Shown: in pieces, positions 54,328 to 64,000 of the stretch
How positions within the stretch are numbered: the stretch's first letter is position 1
How the letters are laid out: every line of letters begins with the position of its first letter
From: Pteria penguin
Lineage: Eukaryota; Mollusca; Bivalvia; Pterioida; Pteriidae
Direction of reading: 5' to 3'
Length of the DNA: 64,000 nucleotides
Assembly: GCA_035048485.1 (NCBI GenBank)
Contig: CM068588.1
Location: 25,943,118-26,007,117, forward strand
Position numbers and translations under genes: made by a program
The notes under the pieces: model-generated
The model's input: only the letters and a program-made list of their open reading frames with translations
Databases searched by the model: none
Told to the model about the DNA's origin: nothing

Positions 54328-56445
54328 CTGTTTGAAATATGACAAATTACATTTGAAATACAGTATATATATAATAATATTTGACTAATTAATTGAAACC
54401 AAAATGGGTCATTTTAATGCTATATAGCCACAACATATACCAGGAAAAGCCTAAAATAAAAGGGGAAGAACTTGTAAAATACTGGGGTGCAAATAATTCA
54501 ATGGATTTACAGGTCAAACCACTATAGATTACAAAAGTTGGTAACTTTTAGCTACATGTACCATATTTATGATGAAGCTGACAAGTTTTCTGAAGAAAGA
54601 GATATGAAACTACGTAAAAAATTAAACGCCATAAACATACATGTAGTATACATAAATGAGAAAGGCTGGTAGATCTATTCAGTAATAGGATTTAGGCTTG
54701 TTTTTAGGAATTAACAGCAAATTGTGAAAGTCTTGTAACCTTACTAATGGACTATATGCATAGTTACCCTAAAGTAACTGTAGTTTTATGAAAAACTATT
54801 GAAAATAAACAAATCAAAAATATTAAGTCATTACTGCAAATATCTCTATTTAAGTTACTTTTACAGTTTGTTGCAAGTACTCAAGTAAAAGTGGAATAAG
54901 TGAAATGTGTTTCCCCCAATAGAAAACTGTGAACAACATATAAAAGGATTTATTCTTCATTTAATGACAAATTTAAATTCTGTTAACCTTTCAGTGAAAA
55001 GTGAGGCTGGTCTGCTTTTAAAGTTTGTCCTATATTTTGTCTCTGTCACTTGTTTTTGGATTATATCATTCATATAAACATCTGAGTAATAACAATGTAT
55101 GCCTATTGAAAGAAAGGGGGGGGGGGGCTGGAATTCCAATTATTGCAGTACTACCATCAACTGAGTTACAGTTGCAATAAGGAAGTTTTGTGTACAATAT
55201 CCGTTATTTCGGGCAAAACAAAACTTCTTTGTTGCAAAAGTAATAAACCATTTTCCAATTTTAAATGATGTAACAGGTCTTACTTGTATACTGGACAAAC
55301 CACTTTTTGCCGGAATTTTCACTATGACGTTAACGCTTGAAATGTGACGTCACAGTAATTTGACACATATCTAAGCTTCAATTTTGTATTTGTCCGGTAT
55401 TGCCCCTTACATCATTGGCAAAAAGGTTATTACTCTTTAGGGTCAAGGAAAATGATACTCACAGTTGCAACAATGGAACAGAGAAGTTTTGATTTGGATC
55501 TACATTGAACAATATCAGGCTAGTATGATACCTATTATGATTTCTAGATGAAGTTAACAAAAATAATTTATGAAATAGAACAGCCTCAAATAAATCATAA
55601 TTAATATTAAAAGTTAACAAGCTGCTACATTTCACAGGTACTTGACGTCAGTCCTCTATGTGTCTCACTGACAAGCCAGTGAGGCACATAAAGGACCGGC
55701 GTTAAATGCCTCAGCTCCGGTACATTCAATTCAAAGGTAAAATAAGTATTACAAGAGTTGTCTCCACTTTTGGCCGAACTTCTTGATGTCATTCTGCATA
55801 AGTGAAAGGTCAATGAAGACTTTTTGAACGCTTTTTTGTCCTTGAATATCCAATTATTCAAGATACATTAGTAATTGTCAATATCTGTCATATTCTCTTC
55901 TAGAACCTGCAATTTTCCTTGGCCGTCCAGATAAAATAATAAAGTAAAGAAAGGTAACTCTAGTTGCATCAGTCTCGCCGTGGTTCATGCTGCTGAACTT
56001 TTCATCACAACATATTTCGGCATTTACTTGTGAGGCATAATATTTAACAATAGAATCAGTCACTATGCTGTATTTGTTTGCAGAGTTAAGCATAGTTTTC
56101 TGCACGATATATTAAATGGGGTAGTGTGGTAATACTGTATTGTGTATGTTTGAAAACGGTTGCGGTTGTTAGTATATTGTGGATCTAGAGGTTTTTGCAC
56201 AGAATCCGAAACGCATGCACAAATCCAAAGAGATGTGCCCGGGTCTGGTCCTACCTTGAGATACGGTGAAAATTACTTTTTTGTTATTTTCCTACGTAAA
56301 ATAAGTAATTTTACCAACAAACTGAAAACATGGATGGACCCGATATCAAGCAATTCATTGACAATGGTAGTGGACCCCTCTCAACAAATACTCTGGATCC
56401 GCGCCTGACAAGGTTATATTTGTTATACTGTGATATATGTAACAG
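54328..56445. other. Region without recognisable gene
   Basis: I looked for exons of the giant gene on the minus strand and for other genes and saw none. There is a 10-base G run near 55120 and several short inverted segments around 55160-55460. It is either intron of the giant gene or its 5' flank. Confidence 0.6.
56205..56412. repeat. Dispersed repeat ending CTGGATCCGCGCCTG, copy 1
   Basis: The segment with ACGTAAAATAAGTAATTTTA and GTGGACCCCTCTCAACAAAT, ending TGGATCCGCGCCTG, is repeated with divergence at 63085-63255. The end motif also appears near 62010, so it is an interspersed repeat. Confidence 0.7.
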
Positions 56446-56450
56446 AACGA

Positions 56451-56520
56451 TGGTAGTAGTAGTAGTAGTAGTAGTAGTAGTTAGTAGTAGTAGTAAAAGT
56501 TGTGGTCGTGATCGTTGTGA
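56451..56520. repeat. TAG/GTA microsatellite, left side of the Penelope-like insertion
   Basis: A GTA run (56452-56495) degrades to GTGGTCGTGATCGTTGTG and is interrupted by the retroelement. The same kind of repeat resumes at about 59910. Confidence 0.85.
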
Positions 56521-59259
56521 TTGAATGTCATTTCTTCTCAAACTTTGAAACAACGTTTTCGGAATCATTCCTATAAAATTCGTAATAATTCACGACGTAA
56601 ATACCAGAATTTTCTTTATAACCACTTTAATAAATACCAACATACTATTAACAATGTGAAAATAACTCCAGTAGAAAATATCTCTAAATTACCAGGTGAT
56701 ACGAAATCAGATGTTAAAAAACGACTTTTGGAAACCGAGCTCTACTGGATTAAACAACTCCAAACCCCATATCCTCTCGGTCTCAACGACCAAATATATC
56801 GACAAGGTAATATTTCTTCTCGTCAGAATAAGATCAATATTTTTACATTAAGACATAAAACTATTAAAAAACGTAGGTCACATGGTCGTCGCCGTAATCG
56901 TAACATCAGAAAACGTAATCGTTTAAATAGGTCATTAAACGATCTTCTATTTATCGCAAAAAATAATGGCCGTCATGAACTGTTGCATGCACTATCCTCT
57001 ATTCCAGTAAATAAATTGAAATCTATCCTGGACGAAGCTGATCTTCGAAGTTTACGCAATTCTGATTGATATAAACTCAATTTGATTATTTTATTTTCAT
57101 ATAATAAACTCTTTCCTCGTATTCCGTCTCTTCCACCCAAGCAGCAATTTCTCAAAATTAAATTTATTAATAAAGGCTTCGATCTACTTAACATTTCTAA
57201 TATTTTCCGTGATCACAGAGTCACATCTAAAATCCCCCAATATTTTGAGAATTTAGAACCTCCACTTATTTGTTACCAGTACAAAAAGCCTATAAGAAAT
57301 CTTATTTTAAATTATAATAAAGTTACATCTAACCCTGATGTTTCAGACTCTATTCCTTCGTCGTGTTCTTGTGATAAATCTAAATATGTTTATAAACCGG
57401 CAGGTCATGTTATTACTGGTGACCTAAACTGTATTTCGGACAAGAAATTGCGCACCCTTTTTGGAAAAGGACCTAAATATAGGTTACCGTCCAGGATAGA
57501 TTTCAATAAATGCCGTGACGTTATAGAAGATGCTTTAACTACATATTGTAAACGTTGGTGTAAAAAAGAACAGGTAAAGGTTCATGCTCTTAATGATTGG
57601 AAATACGAGATTTTAAGAATTGTCGATATCCGTATTAAGAACTTTACGGAAAATCCGCATTTATTTCAACAGCCTAATACATTGACGGCAAATTCTATTA
57701 AAAAGAAGATAGCTGACTTACATGCTAAATATGTCTTTGTTCCTGCTGATAAAGCAGGTAATAACATAATAGTTGTTTGAAAACTATATTATATTGAAGT
57801 ACTTAAAAACGAATTAAACTCCACTCATACCTATGTGGAAAGCCCTACCTCAAAAGACAGCACCTTGCACGATCACCTCATGACCATGTCCGACTTCAAA
57901 ATTAAAACTGATAAATCTGATCTACCAACCATATATTGGCTCCCAAAACTACATAAAAGTCCATATAAATCACGTTTCATATCTAATTCTAGCCACTGCT
58001 CTACTACGGTACTATCGAAGCATATTACGTCTGCTCTAACTGCTATAAAAGATCATATTATCAAATATTGTGATGTCGCATTTCATAATAGTAACATCAA
58101 TTACTTTTGGTCGATTAAAAATTCTCATGAAGTTATAGACAAACTTCTTTCACTAAATTTCAAAGCGACTCAAATTTCTACATTTGATTTTTCTACACTT
58201 TATACATCTCTGCCTCATGATTTGATTAAAAGCAAGTTGCTGTCTCTTATACAATGGTGTTTTCACAGAGAATCTAAAACGTACATATGTACTTCCAATA
58301 ACTCCGGATTCTTTTCCAACAAACAATATACTTCATATAAATACTGGACTTGCAAGGAATTATGTAAAGCACTAGATTTTCTCATGAATAATATTTTTGT
58401 GCAATTTGATGGCAAGATATATCAACAAATAGTTGGGATTCCTATGGGTACTAACTGCGCGCCTCTGATAGCAGATTTATTTCTTTATTGTTATGAGAGG
58501 GATTTTATGGTTTCTCTTCAAAAATCAAAACGTTTTGACCTCATTGACAAATTCAATAATACTTGTAGATATCTGGATGATATTTTGGTTATCGACAACC
58601 CTGAATTCGAGCAATTTATATCAGAAATTTATCCACCAGAGCTCACATTGAATAAAGCTAATACTTGAGATAAATCTACACCTTTCTTAGATTTAAACAT
58701 CAAAATTATCAACAACCTAATATATACTAATATTTATGATAAACGTGAGGATTTTGGATTTCCTATTGTAAATTTCCCTTACTTGGATGGCGATGTCCCT
58801 CGACTCCCATCATATGGTATCTATATATCTCAATTAGTTCGATTTGTCAGAGGCTGCACCGATGTTTTGGACTTTCATAAACGAAATTTACAAATTACTA
58901 CTAAACTTTTAACTCAGGGTTACAGATATCACAAGCTAAGAAAAACATTCGGCAAATTCTTCAGATCTTATTCAGAACTTCTATCTAAATTTGGAAATAT
59001 TTCCTTTCAACAGTATGTATCCAATGGAATTTCCCATCCTTATTTTTACGGTGATCTCGTATATAAACTAAGGAAAGTAAAAGGCTCCGATAACGTTATT
59101 TTATCATGTAATAAAATAATCAAACGTCTTATAAATAGACAATATGATATTGAGATCATCAAAAAGACTATAGGTCTTGTATTTGGCCCCTCTACAGCCT
59201 TATGCAGACTTTTACTTGAACGTTGCACGCTGACTAACAGGGCGGTGGGGACTATATGA
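56521..59259 (+). CDS. Endonuclease-reverse transcriptase with three in-frame UGA codons (probable selenoprotein), partial
   Basis: One frame runs 912 codons to UGA at 59257. Inside it are only three stop-type codons, all UGA: codon 183 (57067), 420 (57778) and 716 (58666). There is no UAA, UAG or frameshift. Landmarks: the endonuclease part LKQRFRNHS and ETELYWIKQLQTPYPLGLND; the CxC motif SSCSCDK (codons 282-284); RT motif A FDFSTLYTSLP (D at codon 556); motif B GIPMGTNCAPLIADLF; catalytic YLDD (codons 684-687); PFLDL; and thumb GYRYHKLRKTF. The frame starts mid-domain with no initiator. From established knowledge, clam and spider Naiads include selenoprotein-coding forms. With the SECIS at its 3' end I read the three UGAs as selenocysteine. 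The alternative is early decay of a dead copy. Confidence 0.85.
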
Positions 59260-59328
59260 CGGGCCTTGTCCAAACCTCTTTCAGAGGAGACATGGTCCTG
59301 AACCTCGTCCCCTCTGACTGTTAGTCGG
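59230..59328 (+). promoter_or_regulatory. SECIS element, type II
   Basis: Basal helix: 59232-59240 pairs with 59318-59326 (9 bp), then 59247-59252 pairs with 59307-59312 (6 bp). Core: AUGA at 59256-59259 faces UGA at 59299-59301, giving the tandem G-A pairs. Helix II: 59261-59270 with 59289-59298, one U-U mismatch and one G-U. An AAA bulge at 59272-59274 lies 12 bases after the core. A mini-helix, 59275-59279 with 59283-59287, closes a 3-base loop. This fits the eukaryotic SECIS consensus in every part. The 5' core overlaps the terminal UGA codon. Confidence 0.9.
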
Positions 59329-59907
59329 GACTCCTACAGATCTAGGGTCTTAGCTCGCTTTCAGACTGGCAGAGCACGGTTTATCATGTTGATGTCGCAT
59401 ATATTTTTATACCATTATGTATTTTACAATACCTTACGTGTTTATATTTTTATGACCTCTCAATATGCGATACCTGTTGACCCTTGTTCTTTACATGGAG
59501 GATTATTTATAAATTTTTAAATGTAAGTCCTTTGATTGTTCTGCTGTTACGGTGAGTGGGAAGGTGGGCCCGTAAACCGGTTAACCACACCATTTGTTTG
59601 GCTTTTGTCAAATTAAATGACCGTCCTAAGTCGGTATCGTAATTGCACTACAATCAAATATTTTTGTAATGTGATATATGTTCTAGTATATTATTTATAT
59701 TCATGTACTGTATAGCTCTATGGTGACTTCTGCCACATAACTGAGCCAGTAACTCCTCTTTTTTCTTGACCTTTAAAGTTAACTTGAACAAATTGCGGAT
59801 TTGAGTTAACAGAGATTTTTATATGATCATAATGATTTCAGCTGCTGTTCGAAAAAAAAGATATCGTTAACTGCACTGAATTACTAACTTTGGGAGAGCA
59901 GCAGCAG

Positions 59908-60040
59908 TAGTAGAGTATTCAACGTAGTAGTAGTAGTAGACTAGTAGTAGTAGTACTAGTAGTAATAGTCGTCGTCATCGTTGTTGTTGTTGTCGTCGTC
60001 GTCGTCGTCGTCGTCGTCGTAGTAGTAGTAGAGATAGAGG
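59908..60040. repeat. Compound GTA/TCG/TGT microsatellite
   Basis: Runs of GTA, then TCG and TTG, then TCG and GTA triplets. It resembles the degenerate repeat at 56490-56520 and is the probable right flank of the insertion. Confidence 0.9.
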
Positions 60041-60297
60041 AAGTGTAAAGTTTTCAGTACGTGTTTGCAATAAACACATTATGAAAAGATCGGGTACATT
60101 TAAAACATAATGAATATTCATGTATGCGATTTGTCACGTACACAAGAACTGATACATTTATTTACAAGATACATCAATGAGATGACGTCAATGAATTTGC
60201 TGGTACTTCATAATGATTGAACTCCACTCCTCTTGTTTTTTGGTTTATCTAGGGGCGTACATGTCTCTGGTTTATCGTAAATCCGTAAATACTCGTG

Positions 60298-60371
<74 letters not shown>
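60298..60371. repeat. (TA)n microsatellite
   Basis: About 70 bases of TA. Confidence 0.97.
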
Positions 60372-60376
<5 letters not shown>

Positions 60377-62030
60377 TTACAGTGAATGATGATTAACGGA
60401 AATAGCATTTATAGTGCAAACTTACATGTACGTAATTATGATATATACATACCGGTAGCTGTGTGCTTTAGACTGTGAAGATATGTGGATTTTTGAGATT
60501 TACTTTCATTAACATTTTACCACTTACATTACCTCAAATCAGCTGTAAATGAAATTTTCTTTCATCTTTTCAAAACTTTCCGCTCTTTTACTATTTGACC
60601 ATAGATTTTCTCTTTATTTAGGCATTTGTTATTATTTTTAACTGTTTTAAAACTAGTTACATTTAAATAAAATAAGTAAGTTAATGATGTAATACCATCC
60701 TCAATAACATATTTATATCCATTATTTTTGAATTCACTGGAAAAATTTACGCAAAAATTTGTCATTTGATACCAAAAGAAAAATGTCGTTTAAATCAGTA
60801 GCGGATACAAGGGATCACGAGCGGTAGACTTTCCCCATCTGTTTACTATATAATACTCTATAAGACCAATGTACATCTGGAACACGACTAACCTATACCA
60901 AACTTAATGTATATGAAAGTATAACGGGAAGTATAACACTCAACCTTTGAGAACACTTCTTAATGAAAGAAGAAGCTCGAATCAAAAACCTCTCCGTCAC
61001 ATACATGTATCAAGCACCTAGCTGATTGAACTCCGTGGCTCTCCACCCATACCAAGTCACCCCTTTATATCGAAGCGTTAAATAACCAATACCACAATCA
61101 CACCTGTACAATAAACAACTTATTTTAAGGTAAACTGGTCTGAAAAACGCATCAAAATTTCGTTCAAGTTGTTATCATTTAACAGTTCAATAGATGCTAT
61201 CTGTTTACAATTTTCTTCCTTTTAGTGATATTTTAAAATAACTTAGCCATCCAAGTATGGACATGTTGTGGGACTATAGAAAAAGATATGCGCATTTCGA
61301 AATTTACCGAGTTTCCATTTAAATTTGTTTATGACTTTTAATTGGTTTTAAGATACATTCGTGCGAAGTCCTTTATACGATGGGGGATGGTTGAAACGCA
61401 CAAAAGTACAAACGGTTTTAAATCAGTGATATAGCCTAAATGAAAATTTTAAAATACCCTCCATGCTGTATCAGGAGTGGTTTAAGGTCCCACCCACCCC
61501 ACCAAGGTATTATTATATATATAAAGTAAACATATTTTCAGGTAAATAATTCTATAATTTCATACATAAAAGTTAAATCATAACAATCATAATCATCATA
61601 GGCCAAATAAGTATAGTGATTATTTAGAACTGTTTATAAAATATACAAGTATAAAAGTATATAAAATCTTTTATTTATTCCTGATTATTTTATAGATTTG
61701 GCATGTGAAAGTAAAAATCAGTCGCATTACGGTATTTTACTAGAGTCATACTATGGGTTAGTAAGAAAGGAAAATGTTCGGAAATAGTTTTATATAGTGA
61801 CATGTGTACAATCACCACTGTTATAATATGATAATAATGACTGACCTTTCGAAAAACCGTGACATTAAAAAACCATCTCAATTCATGAAGTCATGAAGTA
61901 CATATATGTAATTTTCGGAGTTTTGTTAGAACTTAGATGAGGCAATCACGATGAAAAGTTTCGCTTAGGTTCCCAGACCCCGCGCCCAACTGGGCCCCCT
62001 AACTCAATACCTGGATCCGCTTCTGTTATT
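60372..62030. other. Region without recognisable gene; SINE-like fragment near 60920-61080
   Basis: No exon or long frame is visible. GGGAAGTATAACACTCAACC and TTTGAGAACACTTC (60928-60965) match a segment inside the transposon at 44308-44345. The part after it (CTCCGTCACATACATG to TAGCTGATTGAACTCC) looks like a decayed SINE head. Confidence 0.5.
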
Positions 62031-62039
62031 CATCTCATA

Positions 62040-63045
62040 AGACCTGCTGCCCGGTACCCTCGCAAAGACCTGATGCCCAGAATTCTCGTTATGACCTATT
62101 GCCTAGAGCCACCTATTACCATCACTATGACCTATTACCCAGTACCACGGCTATGATCTGACGTTCGGTTGCCCTCTCTGTGACCTGCAGCCCAGTGCCC
62201 TCGCTATTTACCTTTTGCCTTGTAACAGTGCTATGATCTGCTTTCCAGTACTGCTGCTATGACCAGTTGCCCAGTACCCTGACTTTTTATTACCTTCTGC
62301 CCAGTACCCTAGTTATGATCTGTTGTCCAGTACACTGGCTGTAATCTTCGGCCTAGTACCATAGTTAAGACTAACTTTCCAGTACCCTGGCTTGCCCTGC
62401 TGCCCATTACCCTGGCTAAGACTTGTTGCCCAGTACCCTCGTTATGATCTTCTATCCTGTACCCTGGTTATGACCAGCTACCGATTACCTTCGTTACGAC
62501 CTGCTACCCTGTACCCTTGCTATGACCTGTGACCCGGTACCCTCGCTATGATCTTCGATCCTGTACCGTGGATCTGACCTCCTACCGAGTACCCTCGTTA
62601 TGACCTGTTACATGTATGCTGTACTCTGTCTATGACATGTGACCCGTTATCCTTGCTATGATCTTCGATCCTGTACCTTGGCTATGAACTATTGCCGAGT
62701 ACCCTCGTTATGACCTGCTATCCTGTACCCTGTCTATGACCTGTGACCCGGTACCCTCACTATGATCTTTGATCCTGTACCTTGGATCTGACCTCCTACC
62801 GAGTACCCTCGTTATGACCTGTTACATGTATGCTGTACTCTGTCTATGACCTGTGACCCGGTACCCTCACTATGATCTTCGATCCTGTACCTTGGCTATG
62901 AACTGTTGCCGAGTACCCTCGTTATGACCTGCTATCCTGTACCCTGTCTATGACCTGTGATCCGGTACCCTCGCTATGAACTTCTATCCTGTTCCCTGGT
63001 TATGACCTGTTGCTGAGTACCCTCGTTATGACCTGCTGTTACAGG
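62040..63045. repeat. Satellite-like array with a monomer of about 27 bp
   Basis: Monomers of the form TATGACCTGCTGCCCAGTAC plus CCTCGCT repeat about 37 times with substitutions. The right half shows longer blocks repeated together (CTCGTTATGACCTGTTACAT at about 62590 and 62810), a higher-order period of several monomers. Confidence 0.88.
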
Positions 63046-63084
63046 CCTACAGATTTAGAAGTATTTATGTGTCGATTCAGAGAG

Positions 63085-63255
63085 GTGAACCGAGGGTCTG
63101 GAACTGCCCTTATTTCGGCAAAAATTACTTTCCCTGTTATTTTTCGATGTAAAATAAGTAATTTTACAAACAAAAATATGGTTGGATTCCCTCATGAAGA
63201 AATTATTGCGGGTGGACCCCCTCTCCCCAAAAAATTCTGGATCCGCGTCTGGTGT
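63085..63255. repeat. Dispersed repeat ending CTGGATCCGCG, copy 2
   Basis: ATGTAAAATAAGTAATTTTA, GGTGGACCCCCTCTCC and TTCTGGATCCGCGTCTGG parallel 56205-56412 in the same orientation. Confidence 0.7.
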
Positions 63256-63399
63256 TGCCAAAGGCCACGCAACTATACGCTCGATCAAATCTTAAGACAA
63301 AATTCATTTTAGTCAGACCTATTGCTGTAGCGCCTGATTTACGGCCTAGCCAATGGTAGAACAACAAAATGGTAATAGATCCGGCTTATTGCTAACCAG

Positions 63400-64000
63400 C
63401 TACTCGCCTGATCACGAGAATATTTCCCTGGCTACACTACAACACAAGGCATTTCCCATCATAATAAGAATTCCCTTATCACTGTGCCACACATGGCTTT
63501 CCCATCACAAGATGAATTCCCTGACCACTCTACCACACAGAGCTCTTTCTATATTACGCAATACTCTACCCATCATAAGTAAGAATTCCCTGACCACTCT
63601 TCCACACAGAACTCTTTCTATCGTAAGACGAGGTCACTGACCACTATACTACGCAATACTCTACCCATCATAAGTAAGAATTCCCTGACCACTCTACAAC
63701 ACAAGGCACTTCCGTTTATAAGACTTATTCCCTCACCACCCTGCCACACACAGCTTCTCTGATCATGAGAAAAATCCCTCGCTATTCTGCCACAAAAGGC
63801 CGTTCCCATCATGAGACGATTTACATCATAAGATGAATTACTTGGCCATTCTACCACAAAATACATTTCCCGTCATAAGATGAATTCCCTGACCACTTTG
63901 CTACACAATACACTTCCCATCATAGATTAATTCCCTGACCACCCTTCCACATTAGGCTATAACCATAATACAAATTGCCTAATCATTCTGCCACACAACA
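63400..64000. repeat. Tandem array of about 46-bp units, running off the window
   Basis: Units of the type GAATTCCCTGACCACTCTAC, CACACAA and TTTCCCATCATAAGAT repeat about 12 times with variation. No coding potential. Confidence 0.82.

Larger units (their letters stand above)
56521..59900 (+). mobile_element. Penelope-like element, Naiad type, 5'-truncated; right edge approximate
   Basis: Domain order is an N-terminal GIY-YIG endonuclease remnant, a CxC linker and a reverse transcriptase, the permuted order known for Naiad-type elements. The left end cuts into the endonuclease just past its GIY-YIG strands. A microsatellite lies on both sides. The 3' untranslated part carries a SECIS hairpin. 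I cannot fix the exact right boundary; it lies between the SECIS and the microsatellite at 59910. Confidence 0.85.

Noticed and set aside
56330..56524. Plus-strand frame with a poly-Val run before the retroelement
   Set aside because: The Val run is the GTA microsatellite and the rest is a dispersed repeat; it is not in frame with the retroelement.
56521..59259. Reading the retroelement as an ordinary decayed pseudogene split by three stops
   Set aside because: Absence of frameshifts and of UAA/UAG, intact catalytic motifs and an adjacent canonical SECIS fit selenocysteine better. I keep decay as the stated alternative.

Overview
This is an animal nuclear sequence, most likely from a bivalve mollusc (clam-like). 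It is AT-rich and intron-dense. It carries tRNA-derived SINEs, dispersed repeats of the 'caaggtcaaaaggtcaa' type common in molluscs, foldback MITEs, microsatellites and a Penelope-like retroelement. There is no bacterial signature. Species is not determinable from sequence alone.

Positions 541-54327 hold one very large gene on the minus strand. I placed 60 coding exons. They join through 59 introns with continuous phase and give 6,057 stop-free codons. Neither the start nor the end of the gene is in the window: the first exon seen (53381-54327) enters in phase 1, and the last (541-702) ends on a splice donor. The protein is built from about 12 tandem super-repeats averaging about 500 residues. 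Each has (i) a Gly-rich module (AGHGGSGG, GGGSGGSIW, GGGGAGGRIA, GGAGTVY), (ii) a linker with an IDNNN-type motif, (iii) an 'IYGnaHLA ... GDRTG.hHvG' module and (iv) alternating-hydrophobic strands (LNG, NLTLHHGG, GGGLl). Sequons are frequent and cysteines rare, except in one Cys-rich exon (2973-3226). Two super-repeats carry an inserted discoidin-like (F5/8C-like) domain. The family is not one I can name; an extracellular, beta-solenoid-like structural protein is an inference.

The introns contain SINEs, palindromic elements and tandem arrays. At five places a tandem array or duplication has copied the 3' end of an exon together with its 5' splice site.

Positions 54328-64000 contain no recognisable exon of the giant gene. 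The main feature there is a 5'-truncated N-terminal-endonuclease Penelope-like element of the Naiad type (56521 to about 59900), inserted in a TAG/GTA microsatellite. Its frame is open for 912 codons except for three in-frame codons, all UGA. A canonical type II SECIS hairpin lies at 59230-59328 and contains the terminal UGA as its core. The element therefore looks like a selenoprotein-coding retroelement rather than a decayed one. From about 62040 to the window end there are two satellite-like arrays.
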